A DNA stretch of 64,000 nucleotides from Pycnopodia helianthoides (GCA_032158295.1 CM063260.1:11326767-11390766), one strand, 5' to 3'; counted from the first letter of the stretch, positions 22,801-29,043 are shown. The notes: generated by a model not told the origin, from the letters alone. Translations and numbers: made by a program.

Positions 22801-25800
22801 GAAGATTACACAAAAGATACACAAATGTTATGATGCTTTTAGCTCTAAAGTTGCATGGATATTCATATATTAAATGCATGTCAAAGAGTGTTATTTTTGT
22901 TGTATATGTAAATCCATTTAAGTTTCGTTGGTAATAGTTCATTTCCTGTCGGCTTCTGTCGACCAAGGAACAGAATGGTAAGGTAGGAATATTTTTTTAT
23001 GGAATAACTTGACACCTTTTACCAAGATTTTGTTCTTTTATGGTTGACAGGAAGCTGATAATTCTGAGGCCGCATCAGATAATGACCAGGATGCAGCCAC
23101 AACAACAGACAGCAACAGCATCACCAATGCCAACGATGAGTCCAGTCACCTGGAAGGAGACGGGATGTCAGACAGTTCATCTTCCAGGTCACCCTCGCCG
23201 ATGGACAACTCTGCGAGCCAGCCCAAGATACGACCTGTCCCTCTCATCATACCCATAGTGAACATCAAGCAGGAGAAGATTGATGACGACGAAAGCAATG
23301 AAGATCGCATGGCCACTATTACACAGACGGGTCACTCCCAAGCATTTCCTGTCATCCAACATTTCAACAATCCGATGAGGCGAACAGGCAGCCTGCCTTC
23401 AGCAGTCCGTCGATCAGTAGCCCACTTAGTCAGCCTCTGGGCACTAAACCTGAGGCTTACTATCGTCCGATGCCTCTGATAAAGATGGAAAAGATCGACA
23501 AACAGGACCATTATCAGCATCAGCCCCTACCTCTGATCAAGAAGGAACCCAGACCTGACAAAATCGAAACCACTTCAAACTCTGGCTCTCCACAATTACA
23601 ACCTGCAGAATCCACCCCACCTTCTGATCCTCAAGGAGAGCAACCGGAGCAGTTCAGACATCCCACGGGACACTTTCGTCACCCCATTGACTATCTGCGT
23701 TCGAATGAAAGATTCTACTTTCCTGATGGGAGTGTTCGGCCACCTGTTCCGAGTTTGCGCCCCCCTTCCAATGGGTCCCCTACTCGTCCTCCAGTGGACA
23801 AGCCCAGATACCATCCAGAGGGGTTCGGTCCACCTCCAGAGCTCATGAGAACGCAAGCGACCTTGAAGAGCTCAGAGAGAGAAAAATGCGTGAAGGAGGA
23901 ACAAGATCAGATTAGGTACTCAATAGATTACTACAGACACCAAGCTGAAAACAAGCGGTTTGGCAGTGATGGTATTAGACAGCCGAGAGGCTCACTTGTG
24001 CAAGGACCAGAGGAACCCAAAAGACCGGAGGAAAACTTGAGATCATCTGTCACAATCAGGCCACCTGCCGATTATTCACACGGTCCCAAGCCTTTGGGAA
24101 GACACCCTGAATTACAGAAGAGAGATGAGAGGGACATAAGAGAAGAGTCAAGGGCATCGCCAAGTATGAGGTCATCTGTCGACTATTCCAGGACACAGAT
24201 TGACTCCAGGTTGTCGACAGCACCTCCTGGAATTCAAGGCGAGAAGCATAAACCAAGCGCAGAACATCGCTACCCCCTCATTGATCAGGGCAGGCCTTCA
24301 GGGGGCCACTTTAAATTACCAGAAGAAAAGGGAATGCCACCAAAAGACCTGGCAAAACACCCTGAAGAAAACATAAGGTCTTTGGAAGAAAAATCCAGAC
24401 AGCGTCCTGCTGGGGACCATCTTAGCCATTCAAGGGAACAGTTACGTTATGGCGAGTATTTGAGACCCGAACATGTAAGACCTGGAGAACCCTTGAGGCA
24501 AGTTGACTACTTGAAACCCAGTCAAGTTGTGAGACCTGGGGACCATTTGAGACCTGTTGATTACATGCGACAAGGAGAGCACCCGAGATTTGGTGATAGT
24601 CCCAAACCCTTGGAGCAAATAAGATCCGGAAAGCCCTTGAAGACTGGAGAGCATAAAAAGCCAGAGGAGCTTCTCAGACAGGAAGAACATCTCAGACAAA
24701 GGGACCGTCCAACTTTTGGCCATCCTCTGAGACCGGATGGCCATCCTCTGAGACCAGATGGCCATCCTCTGAGACCGGATGGCCATCCTCTGAGACCAGA
24801 TGGCCATCCTCTGAGACCGGATGGCCATCCTCTGAGACCAGATGGCCATCCTCTGAGACCAGATGGCCATCCTCTGAGACCAGATGGCCATCCTCTGAGA
24901 CCAGATGGCCATCCTCTGAGACCAGATGGCCATCCTCTGAGACCATAGGATGGCCATATGAGACATGAGAGCTTCCCTAGAGCTGGGGAAAACGAAAGAC
25001 GTGACGACCGTCATGCACCTGGGCGACCTCTAGGGATAGATGATTCTGTTCGACATCGACACATTCTCTCTCAAGGGGAAAAAGTGAGGCCTGATGATCT
25101 TCAAAGACCAAGGAGCCAACCTAAGATAGCGGAACCGCCCCAATCCAGGGACATTTTGAGCAGGCCTATTGAGCACCGAAAATTCGGTGAGCATCCAAGG
25201 TTAGGAGAACCTCGCAGATACGGTGAGAATCTAACCGTTGGGGATCATTTACAGCCTAGGGATCATCCTAGACCAGATGAGCTGACTAGACCAGGAGAGT
25301 TTCCAAGATATCCAGAAGGTCCTGGGCTGGGGGAGCCGCAGAGGCCTAGAGAACATTCCAGGCCGGAAGATCAGCTGACAAGAGTTGGAGAGCACTTGAG
25401 GCCAATAGAACATCATAGACCACTTGAAAATCAAAGAAAGCCCGAAACTGCTTCCTCTTCAGATCAATTTGTTGCTCGTCAAGGAGAGCATGGAATGCCA
25501 CCTCCAGAGCCCTTGAGACCTCTAGAACTCCCGAAAGTGTACCCAGTTGTCAAAACGGAGATAATCGACCCAGAGACGGAACAAACTAAACCAGCGATTG
25601 TGTCCACCGCACCCGAGGAAGCAGAAAAGGCCGAGGAGGAAACTGAAGACTCCAACAGTGAGGAGGAAGAGCAGGACAAAGGGGTCTACCCACGCATGCC
25701 ATCGCCAGATCCTGTTGTTGTGGATCGCACCGATCATGTCAGCTCATCAGCGAAGTAAGTACATGTAACTGGCAATATTGTGTTTATTAACACTAACTAC

Positions 25801-28800
25801 AAGTGTCTTTGCAAGAAACACTCCTTGGGTCGGGGGGGGGGCTAAGAACACTTTGCCCCTCTTGCCCCCAAAATGAGAATTTAAATAATGCACAAAGGAA
25901 TGGTTTGTTACCTTAAATAGCCCCCCTAAATTATGTCTTTTCCCCCAAATGCCCCCCCCCCCTAATGACAATGTCTGCTTATACCATGGACCCTACAGTG
26001 TTCATTGTAGCGGTAGTCAACTGTATGCCTGACCTCAGGCTAAGAGTGGGTAGTTTTGAGGGGCAAGACCATTTGAAGGATTGGGGAGGACTTGGGCTAC
26101 GGCCAAAGTTTACTCATATCCTCAATTTTAATCAAGGTGATTTTTATAAGGTTTTTACACTAAATTAAAAATACCTGAACAGTTTGGCGTAATGTGGCCG
26201 AGTGGTCAAGCGCACTGGACTCAACCTCTAGTGTTTCTGACCAGCAGAGTGTAGGTTTGAATCCCAGTCTTGACACTTGTGTCCTAAGGCAAGATGCTTG
26301 ACCATTTTTTACTTCATCCTTCGGATGGGACGTAAAGCCGTTGGTCCTATGTGTTGTGTAATGCACGTTTAAGAACCCAGTACACTTACCGTTAAAGAGA
26401 ATTGGTTTTCCCCAGTGTTTTCTAGTAGGGTTGGCTGTAGATAGTGCCACATGATGCTATGTTGATAACTGGTTCTTATATTTCGAAGATAGCCCTGCAT
26501 ACCTTGTAGAAAAGAAAATAATGAGCGCTTTGAGGTGCCCACGGGTGTGATAAATCACTATATAAGAACTGCGTTTTATTATTGTTTTTGTTTGAACCAT
26601 CCTCGGTATGAAATAACATTTTGGGGAATCGATGTTGCCATAAGTAAGTATTAACAACTGTAATTCTCACCAGGTTCATTCGCCATTGGCACCGTGGTCA
26701 CAACTCCTGCAGTCGCACAGACATGCTGTTCGCTCCGTTGGACAGCTCCAAGCTTGCCGTCAAGAGAGCTAAGACGGCCGCCGCAGCGGCGGCTGCTTCT
26801 AAGGAGAAGGAGGAGAAGAAGACGACGGTCAAGAAGGAGCCCATCCCGAAAGATGAAACGAGAGGGCGGGAGGAAGGCCGTCAGAGGAAGCCAAGCGGAA
26901 ATGACCGGAATACCGTAAGTAACCCTTTGGTCATCTCATTTTTGATCTGGACTTCCAACTCTCAACAAAAACACAACTAAGTAATAGGTTAGGGCCTTGT
27001 CACACGGGGCAATTTTCACAGGCAATTTTGAGGCAACCAACTGCACTGCATGCGAAAAAGGAAAAAACTGAGGTAGCACGACATACATTTTTCTGTTAGT
27101 GTGTTAGTGTCCCCAACACAGTTATGTAGAAATTGACATGTTATAATGTTTTGTCCTCATAGAGATTGCCTGGAACTGGTTGTCTGTAAATTGCCATATG
27201 TGACATGGCCGTTAGCTTTTTATTGAACAAACAGTTTTCAAAGATAAATAGGTTTTAACGTATTGTGGGTGAAAGACATTTTTCTGAATTATTAAAAAAC
27301 CTACAAATTTCTTTTACATTATCACTGCTACTGTTTTGGATCACTTAGTTGCAGTCAGTAGTGTCTCATGATAAAAAGGGGTTGGTTTCTACCCACAATT
27401 GTATTACATTGATTGAATTGTACCAAAAAACATTGAAATTGTTGCAATGTCTATTATTTTCTCATAGAATTTCTGCCTTGTATGCCTTGAACATTTAATT
27501 ATGCCATGTCAATGTGTGTTATTATAAAACAAAACAAAAACTGCGATCCCCTTTAGAAAATTGTTTTTTCATTTTGTTGTCATTTCAAATAATGCTCACT
27601 GGGAACACCTGCGAAAACAAGCCTTGCTCGTGATGTATTACATGTATTACAGTGACATCACAATAAATGATTGTGTTACCACAACATTACATGCATGTAT
27701 TGTGGCAATGAAACTAAGATGTTTTGGTTAATGCTCCTTGCTTAACATGTGACATCACATCATGACCAAGGCTTTTTGAGGCTGTTCCCTGCGAGCATTC
27801 TTTAAAATGAAATGAAATTTTGAAAATCTAGAAAGGGACAGCATTAAGCTATTTCATTTTTTTTTTACCAGCTTATACATGGCGTCTGGACAAGATAAAG
27901 CTTTGTTTAAAAATACAAGTGGTTTTTAATTCTACTTGGATTTAAATTTGGTGGTATTTTTCCCAACAGAAGAAACCAGAAACTCCACCGGAGAATACGA
28001 CCGCAGATGCACAAGTGACGGGATCCTATGGCATTCAACAGCCGAGTCAGATGCACATGCCTCCTCCAAGAGGTTCACCCGGGTACGCTTGCTACCCTGG
28101 CCAAGACCTTCCAGCCATGCGGACCCTGAGCGAATACGCCCGACCGCACTCGGCCATCGGGCCCGGCAACCCAGCCAGCAATCTCATGGGACCAGATCCG
28201 ATGCTGCAGTACCAGATCGAGCAGGTCTACGCCATGGGGAGCAGGGAGGCGCAGATCGATCTGGTGGAGCGGGAGCTCCAGGAGAGGGATATAAGACAGC
28301 GCGACTTGAGGGCCTTGCAGCAGCGGGAGATGCGAGAGATGCGGGAGATGGAGCTGTGGGACCGGGAGATGCGAGATCGAGGTCTGAAGCCCGGGTATGA
28401 GCAGCAGTACGCCGGGGTACGCACGTCTACAGCAACACCTCTGGCTGCATACCCACCCCACCCGCACCATCCTGGGGAACCCTTACCATCGCCGCAGCAG
28501 CTGAACGCCTACAATCATAACTTAGAGCGCGCGCATGCCGAGCGTCACTTGGCCATGCTGGTACCAGAGAATTCCGCCTTTGCTGTCGACCGATTAACGG
28601 CGGAGCGCCTTCATCTTGAACGCATGGCAATGATGGGCGACCCGCGAGCTGCTGCAGCAGCTGCCGCGGTCGCAGCTGGACGACCACCCACTCCTCATCA
28701 CCACTCTCATTCGCATTCTCACACTCATGTACACTTTCACCCACAGGAACATATCCACCACACTTATCTCTCCCAAGGGGGAATCCTCCCTGATCAGCCA

Positions 28801-29043
28801 GGGCCATCCGTGCTGCAGCCCACACTCCACCTACCTCCGAACCCACTGTCCCTGCCCCAGCCGCCTCACCCGATTATAAACCCAGGTACAGCCGCTGCCA
28901 TGGCAGCCCCTCCATCCTCCATTCCGCACGCCAGGATGTACAGGCCTCCTCTGCCGGAGGCCCTGGCTCAGCAGATACAACACGAGCACATACAGAGGCA
29001 GATGCTCTCTGAACGCCACCCCTATCCACCGCCTCCAAGATAA
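7675..29043 (+). CDS. RERE: RERE/atrophin-like transcriptional co-repressor (whole gene, 17 coding exons)
   Basis: Joining exons 7675-7816, 9265-9335, 9789-9894, 10744-10839, 11719-11823, 13163-13334, 14550-14649, 15690-15788, 17019-17099, 18175-18319, 18827-18919, 19563-19762, 21553-21714, 22009-22182, 23051-25754, 26674-26914 and 27970-29043 gives the RERE order: BAH (~30-160), ELM2 (~175-260), SANT (~290-345), GATA-type finger (~399-425), a long low-complexity region, and the atrophin C-terminus. RERE/atrophin proteins are nuclear co-repressors: ELM2-SANT recruits histone deacetylase and the C-terminus binds nuclear receptors. All phases agree if four single bases are missing from the sequence (exons 4, 6, 6 and 15); the total then divides by three, about 1,922 codons against about 1,566 in vertebrate RERE. 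An in-frame TAG lies at 24946-24948. The start is uncertain, because vertebrate RERE has a longer charged N-terminus. Family identification is firm; the integrity of this copy is not. Confidence 0.93.
8023..8290 (+). repeat. Dispersed ~260-bp repeat, copy 1 (intron 1)
   Basis: Closely matches 16579-16830 (intron 8) in the same orientation, sharing CCTTGTACATTCTAATGCGT, GGCCATATGGGAAAA and TTGAGAAAAATCAGACAGTG. Family unknown. Confidence 0.8.
8291..9264. other. Intron 1 remainder; no feature recognised
   Basis: Mostly unique sequence. Between about 8490 and 9185 ACGCTTAT/CCACG-type words recur without a clear period. No exon evidence. Confidence 0.4.
9265..9335 (+). CDS. RERE: RERE-like exon 2 (BAH domain)
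   Basis: Acceptor CTGCCCACAG, donor GTAAGT at 9336. It completes the split GAT codon from exon 1 and codes [15 protein letters not shown] then ICTIQDFRV, the conserved opening strands of the RERE BAH domain. 71 bp, ends in phase 0. Confidence 0.93.
9372..9503. mobile_element. Foldback element in intron 2
   Basis: Ends GTCCAATTTCATGGCTCTGC and GCAGAGCCGTGAAATTGGGAC are near-perfect inverted repeats around a GAGCAGAGCTCCGCTC palindrome. Ends resemble the GGGCCCAATTTCATGGAG family. Confidence 0.75.
9505..9703 (+). mobile_element. GGGCCCA-TTTCAT foldback family copy (intron 2)
   Basis: Ends AGAGCTGCTTAAGCA and GCTTAAGCAGCTCCATGAAA are inverted; it shares internal blocks with 2750-2965 and 6127-6370. 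Confidence 0.75.
9789..9894 (+). CDS. RERE: RERE-like exon 3 (BAH domain)
   Basis: Acceptor TTTTTTGTCCGTAG, donor GTAAAG at 9895. It codes the BAH core with [16 protein letters not shown] and then LVQDRH, nearly identical to vertebrate RERE. The insert seen in the vertebrate protein between the two BAH halves is absent here. 106 bp, leaves one base. Confidence 0.94.
9935..10262 (-). mobile_element. Diverged MITE family B copy (intron 3)
   Basis: Shares in order AACAAACCTGTGAAA, GTCATGAGAAAATAGTGA, ACATCTGTGAATATT and CAATCTTACCAATG with the element at 1141-1505; the central palindrome is decayed. Confidence 0.6.
10340..10690 (+). mobile_element. Family D repeat, copy 1 (intron 3)
   Basis: Matches 17135-17470 in the same orientation, sharing AACAACCGCTGGTG, AGCAAAATAAGTA, CATTGAGATC and CAGTGTGATCTGTAA. 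Confidence 0.7.
10744..10839 (+). CDS. RERE: RERE-like exon 4 (BAH domain) with an apparent 1-base loss
   Basis: Acceptor TGTGCCATTTTAG, donor GTGAGT at 10840. The first part reads [18 protein letters not shown] in the frame set by exon 3. After about 10797-10798 the conserved continuation ([14 protein letters not shown]) is in the next frame, so one base seems to be missing in a TT run. Read straight through, a TAA follows at 10835-10837. With one base restored the phase to exon 5 is correct (two bases, AG, carried over). 96 bp as written. Confidence 0.9.
10848..10905. repeat. (TTGA)-type microsatellite at the start of intron 4
   Basis: Runs of TTGATTGATTGG directly after the exon 4 donor. 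Confidence 0.85.
10906..11718. other. Intron 4 remainder; no feature recognised
   Basis: A G-rich run near 11010-11030 and otherwise unique sequence. Confidence 0.4.
11719..11823 (+). CDS. RERE: RERE-like exon 5 (end of BAH domain)
   Basis: Strong acceptor (a run of T then CCAG) and donor GTAGGT at 11824. It codes [20 protein letters not shown] then [10 protein letters not shown], the conserved BAH-to-ELM2 junction of RERE. 105 bp; takes one base to complete an Arg codon and leaves AG. Confidence 0.95.
12168..12275 (+). repeat. tRNA-like SINE (intron 5)
   Basis: A cloverleaf-like block at about 12175-12247: acceptor strands GGCTAGA and TCTAGTC pair with one G.T; D arm GCTC/GAGC; anticodon arm CCGG/CCGG with loop C instead of the invariant T33; T loop TTCAAAT. 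The 3' tail CAATTTGTCTTTGTTCAACC also occurs alone at 11931-11950, so this is a dispersed element and not a working tRNA gene. Confidence 0.7.
12612..12745 (+). repeat. Family E fragment (intron 5)
   Basis: Matches 36808-36925: TTGCAACTTCGATGACCAAT-type block, ATTTTATG and a GGGA-ACACAGCAAGTGAGGATACT-like end. A short flanking piece (12535-12605) matches part of the repeat at 20160-20250. Confidence 0.65.
12750..13105 (+). pseudogene. LINE reverse-transcriptase 3' fragment (intron 5)
   Basis: Broken frames give pieces such as [19 protein letters not shown], the arrangement at the extreme C-terminus of many non-LTR reverse transcriptases. Frameshifted and 5'-truncated, ending in a T-rich run just before exon 6. 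Confidence 0.6.
13163..13334 (+). CDS. RERE: RERE-like exon 6 (start of ELM2) with two apparent 1-base losses
   Basis: Acceptor GTCCTCCGCAG, donor GTATGG at 13335. The opening [17 protein letters not shown] is in the incoming frame. From about 13214 [11 protein letters not shown] is in the next frame, and from about 13252 [13 protein letters not shown] and the rest to LKMYLQAA are in the third. All three parts match consecutive pieces of the ELM2 region of RERE, so two single bases look lost, near 13209-13220 and 13247-13254. Without them TGA falls at 13227-13229. With them the exon would be 174 bp and the phase to exon 7 is correct. Confidence 0.9.
13455..13960. repeat. Degenerate AT-rich tandem repeat (intron 6)
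   Basis: Irregular units of about 30-40 bp built on TGTGCTATTTGTGTATATTT and TTGAATATCTG. No coding meaning. Confidence 0.75.
14388..14510. mobile_element. Foldback element (intron 6)
   Basis: Arms CAAATTGGCGGCTAGGGCTA and TAGCCGTAGCCGCCAATTCG are inverted repeats built on GGCTAC/GTAGCC triplet-like words. Confidence 0.7.
14550..14649 (+). CDS. RERE: RERE-like exon 7 (ELM2)
   Basis: Acceptor AACAAACTATAG, donor GTGAGT at 14650. It codes [12 protein letters not shown] followed by a segment ending [11 protein letters not shown], the highly conserved second half of the RERE ELM2 domain. 100 bp, ends in phase 0, no disruption. Confidence 0.95.
14686..14832. mobile_element. Palindromic foldback with hammerhead-like layout but degenerate core
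   Basis: Two ~60-bp arms (14686-14755 and 14763-14832) are nearly perfect inverted copies around ACACAT. Each holds GCCT..., a potential helix, TCGAAAC or TCGAAAT, then a segment containing AGGC, like the motif at 3001-3040, but the CTGANGA core is not preserved (CTTCGAGAA). A single arm lies at 175-230. Confidence 0.7.
14870..15215 (+). repeat. Two tandem copies of a GCTTAAGCAG foldback relative (intron 7)
   Basis: AAATGTAATATATTGACCCC and TCATAGAGTTGCTTAAGCAG occur twice, about 155 bp apart, with shared following sequence (GTACACGTGACAT). Confidence 0.75.
15216..15689. other. Intron 7 remainder; no feature recognised
   Basis: Unique sequence with several short open frames on both strands and no splice or homology support. 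Confidence 0.4.
15690..15788 (+). CDS. RERE: RERE-like exon 8 (ELM2 to SANT)
   Basis: Acceptor GTCTTCGCCCAG, donor GTAAGA at 15789. It codes [17 protein letters not shown], the end of ELM2, then a linker ending WNDQET, where the SANT helix 1 Trp sits. 33 codons, phase 0 at both ends. Confidence 0.94.
15789..16578. other. Intron 8, first part; no feature recognised
   Basis: Unique sequence. A 143-codon minus-strand frame (15874-16305) has no recognisable domain and no splice context. Confidence 0.4.
16579..16830 (+). repeat. Dispersed ~260-bp repeat, copy 2 (intron 8)
   Basis: Same family and orientation as 8023-8290. Confidence 0.8.
17019..17099 (+). CDS. RERE: RERE-like exon 9 (SANT)
   Basis: Acceptor TTCCTTCCCTGCAG, donor GTGAGT at 17100. 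It codes [20 protein letters not shown], the SANT helix 2-3 core, almost identical to vertebrate RERE. 27 codons, phase 0 at both ends. Confidence 0.96.
17119..17686 (+). mobile_element. Family D element with inverted ends (intron 9)
   Basis: Begins TTAACCCTTTCATTACCG and ends GGTATGGAAAGGGTTAA, inverted repeats with one difference. Internal part matches 10340-10690. Confidence 0.75.
17745..17905 (+). mobile_element. Truncated MITE family B (intron 9)
   Basis: Starts GGCCCTGTACACTATTGGTA and follows the family B consensus to AAAACAATAGTTCTA, where a LINE-like tail interrupts it. Confidence 0.75.
17906..18165 (+). pseudogene. LINE reverse-transcriptase 3' tail with (ATT)n end (intron 9)
   Basis: Broken frames give pieces like [17 protein letters not shown] and L-K-T-H-L-F, the usual C-terminal tail of non-LTR reverse transcriptases, followed by an ATT microsatellite up to exon 10. 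Confidence 0.6.
18175..18319 (+). CDS. RERE: RERE-like exon 10 (SANT end and basic linker)
   Basis: Acceptor GATTCATGCAG, donor GTGAGT at 18320. It codes [16 protein letters not shown] and then an Arg/His-rich basic stretch ([13 protein letters not shown]) found at the same place in RERE, a likely nuclear localisation signal. 145 bp; leaves one base. Confidence 0.95.
18353..18695 (-). mobile_element. Family D copy, reverse (intron 10)
   Basis: Reverse of 17119-17470: AGAGCGCCATAAGGTTGTGT, CACGCTTGAGTGGTCAAA, and an end GAAAGGGTTAA. Confidence 0.7.
18827..18919 (+). CDS. RERE: RERE-like exon 11 (acidic linker and first half of GATA finger)
   Basis: Acceptor TTTGTCTGACAG, donor GTAAGT at 18920. 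It codes [17 protein letters not shown], an acidic linker, then YACRHCFTT with the first Cys pair (C-x2-C) of the GATA-type finger. The finger is split by the intron, as shown by the continuation in exon 12. Confidence 0.95.
18920..19562. other. Intron 11, with a tRNA-like SINE at 19400-19555
   Basis: AGAGCACTGGATAAGAGC (A-box-like) and GTGGGTTCGAGTCCCGGTGG (B-box-like) are followed by GACACTTGTGTCCTTTAAGCAAG, as in the SINEs at 22231 and 26194. The rest is unique. Confidence 0.6.
19563..19762 (+). CDS. RERE: RERE-like exon 12 (second half of GATA finger)
   Basis: Acceptor TGTTTTATAG, donor GTGAGA at 19763. It codes [19 protein letters not shown], giving the second C-x2-C pair, then [20 protein letters not shown], all matching RERE. 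200 bp; takes two bases and ends in phase 0. Confidence 0.95.
20085..20380 (+). repeat. Dispersed repeat, family G relative (intron 12)
   Basis: Shares GTACCGCATTGCTTCAAAA, CATGATGGTTGCCG and the CCAGAATCCTTT-type block with 39466-39930 (opposite strand). Confidence 0.7.
20395..20620 (+). repeat. LINE/SINE 3' end with (TTGA) tail (intron 12)
   Basis: TTTTGGCGCTCTATAAATGA followed by CCTTTGATTGATTGATC is the usual 3' end form of CR1/L2-type elements and the SINEs that share their tails. Confidence 0.55.
21115..21344. mobile_element. TATA-flanked MITE, copy 1 (intron 12)
   Basis: Ends TAGATAGGTTGCAGT and ACTGGGAACTATCTA are inverted; inner arms CCATCTTTACGGGCA and TGCCCGTAAAGATGG are exact inverted repeats. 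About 90% identical to 59697-59926. It sits inside a reverse LINE/SINE 3' end (TATAGCGCCC..AAGCGCTTTACA, 21344-21386). Confidence 0.85.
21553..21714 (+). CDS. RERE: RERE-like exon 13 (Ser-rich linker)
   Basis: Acceptor TTTTATCACAG, donor GTAACT at 21715. The opening STLRSGR matches RERE just after the GATA finger; the rest is Ser/Lys-rich ([19 protein letters not shown]). 54 codons, phase 0 at both ends. Confidence 0.9.
22009..22182 (+). CDS. RERE: RERE-like exon 14 (acidic region)
   Basis: Acceptor CCCTGTCTTGCAG, donor GTATGA at 22183. It codes a SIKQE motif (sumoylation-type consensus) followed by a long Glu/Asp tract. 58 codons, phase 0 at both ends. Sequence similarity is low here, so the call rests on splice sites, phase and composition. 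Confidence 0.85.
22231..22790 (+). repeat. tRNA-derived SINE interrupted by a nested insert (intron 14)
   Basis: Head TCGTGGCCGAGCAGTCACGC (A-box-like, Leu/Ser type), then the body seen at 26194-26585, ending AGCGCTATATAAGATAG. The body is split at 22354-22550 by a nested element with a 12-bp target duplication. Confidence 0.8.
22354..22550 (+). mobile_element. 197-bp nested insert with hammerhead-like motif and 12-bp target-site duplication
   Basis: GGACGTAAAGCT occurs exactly at 22342-22353 and 22551-22562, bracketing the insert; outside it the SINE is continuous. Inside: an AT-rich part (TTGTTTGAAGCTT..ATAAATAAATAAATAAAAAGT), then CTAAAGACGAGCAGAGTATA with TTCGAAACGTCGAGACC, then GGTTGTACCCGCAAGTTTAC. 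The same pieces occur at 32865-33180. The core reads CTAAAGA, one change from CTGANGA, so this copy is probably inactive. Confidence 0.85.
23051..25754 (+). CDS. RERE: RERE-like exon 15: giant Arg/Pro/His/Glu-rich exon with a frameshift and an in-frame TAG
   Basis: Acceptor TATGGTTGACAG, donor AA|GTAAGT at 25755. It opens in phase with exon 14 and codes a Ser/Asp-rich segment with IKQEK. The reading frame then changes by one lost base, between 23302 and 23479 and most probably before 23345; from there one frame stays open to 25754 apart from TAG at 24946-24948. This frame codes IKMEK and IKKEP motifs, hundreds of residues of degenerate (H/D)-x-R-P-x-E-type repeats, an exact DGHPLRP array (24718-24948), more degenerate repeats, VKTE, an acidic stretch and a short Ser/Pro segment matching RERE just before exon 16. 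It occupies the place of the vertebrate proline-rich region but has a different composition. 2,704 bp. Confidence 0.88.
24718..24948 (+). repeat. Coding minisatellite, 21 bp x 11 (GHPLRPD)
   Basis: Eleven head-to-tail 21-bp units within exon 15, each coding Gly-His-Pro-Leu-Arg-Pro followed by Asp, except the last, where TAG replaces the Asp codon. Units differ only at the third base of the last Pro codon: CCG in units 1, 3 and 5, CCA in the others. This suggests early growth by 42-bp dimers and later growth of a CCA unit. Such near-identical arrays are usually unstable and length-polymorphic. Confidence 0.97.
25755..26193. other. Intron 15, first part; C/G homopolymer-rich
   Basis: Several runs of 8-10 C or G (25830-25960) in otherwise unique sequence. 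Confidence 0.5.
26194..26585 (+). repeat. Full-length tRNA-derived SINE (intron 15)
   Basis: A-box-like TGGCCGAGTGGTCAAGCGCA and B-box GGTTTGAATCCC (26254-26265), a ~250-bp body with GGGACGTAAAGCCGTTGGTC, then a LINE-type end GCGCTTTGAGG..CTATATAAGAACTGCG and a TTATT tail. About 390 bp. Confidence 0.85.
26674..26914 (+). CDS. RERE: RERE-like exon 16 (atrophin C-terminal part, basic region)
   Basis: Acceptor TAATTCTCACCAG, donor GTAAGT at 26915. It completes a Lys codon from exon 15 and codes [19 protein letters not shown] then APLDSSKLA, matching the conserved atrophin motif that ends in a small-residue SKLA. A Lys/Glu-rich helix with an Ala tract and a VKKEP motif follows. 241 bp, ends in phase 0. 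Confidence 0.93.
26992..27211. mobile_element. MITE (intron 16)
   Basis: Ends GGCCTTGTCACACGGGGCAA and TTGCCATATGTGACATGGCC are inverted repeats with a few differences; ~220 bp, no coding capacity. Confidence 0.75.
27212..27969. other. Intron 16 remainder; no feature recognised
   Basis: AT-rich; contains TGTGACATCACATCATGAC and similar TGACATCA words (27650-27770). No exon. Confidence 0.4.
27970..29043 (+). CDS. RERE: RERE-like exon 17 (last coding exon, atrophin C-terminus)
   Basis: Acceptor TTTTTCCCAACAG; stop TAA at 29041-29043. It contains [11 protein letters not shown], the hallmark atrophin-box motif, then the Arg/Glu dipeptide-rich helix (about 28230-28390) that gives RERE its name, a [11 protein letters not shown] segment, a His-rich run ([15 protein letters not shown]) seen at the same place in vertebrate RERE, and a Pro-rich end. 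357 codons plus stop, uninterrupted. Confidence 0.95.
   Translation, partial: KKPETPPENTTADAQVTGSYGIQQPSQMHMPPPRGSPGYACYPGQDLPAMRTLSEYARPHSAIGPGNPASNLMGPDPMLQYQIEQVYAMGSREAQIDLVERELQERDIRQRDLRALQQREMREMREMELWDREMRDRGLKPGYEQQYAGVRTSTATPLAAYPPHPHHPGEPLPSPQQLNAYNHNLERAHAERHLAMLVPENSAFAVDRLTAERLHLERMAMMGDPRAAAAAAAVAAGRPPTPHHHSHSHSHTHVHFHPQEHIHHTYLSQGGILPDQPGPSVLQPTLHLPPNPLSLPQPPHPIINPGTAAAMAAPPSSIPHARMYRPPLPEALAQQIQHEHIQRQMLSERHPYPPPPR

Noticed and set aside
24442..25014. 190-codon minus-strand frame with MAIWSQR repeats
   Set aside because: Antisense shadow of the 21-bp coding minisatellite; the plus strand continues the conserved gene.
28075..28846. Other-frame open regions over the last RERE exon
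   Set aside because: GC-rich coding sequence leaves other frames open; the plus frame alone matches the family.
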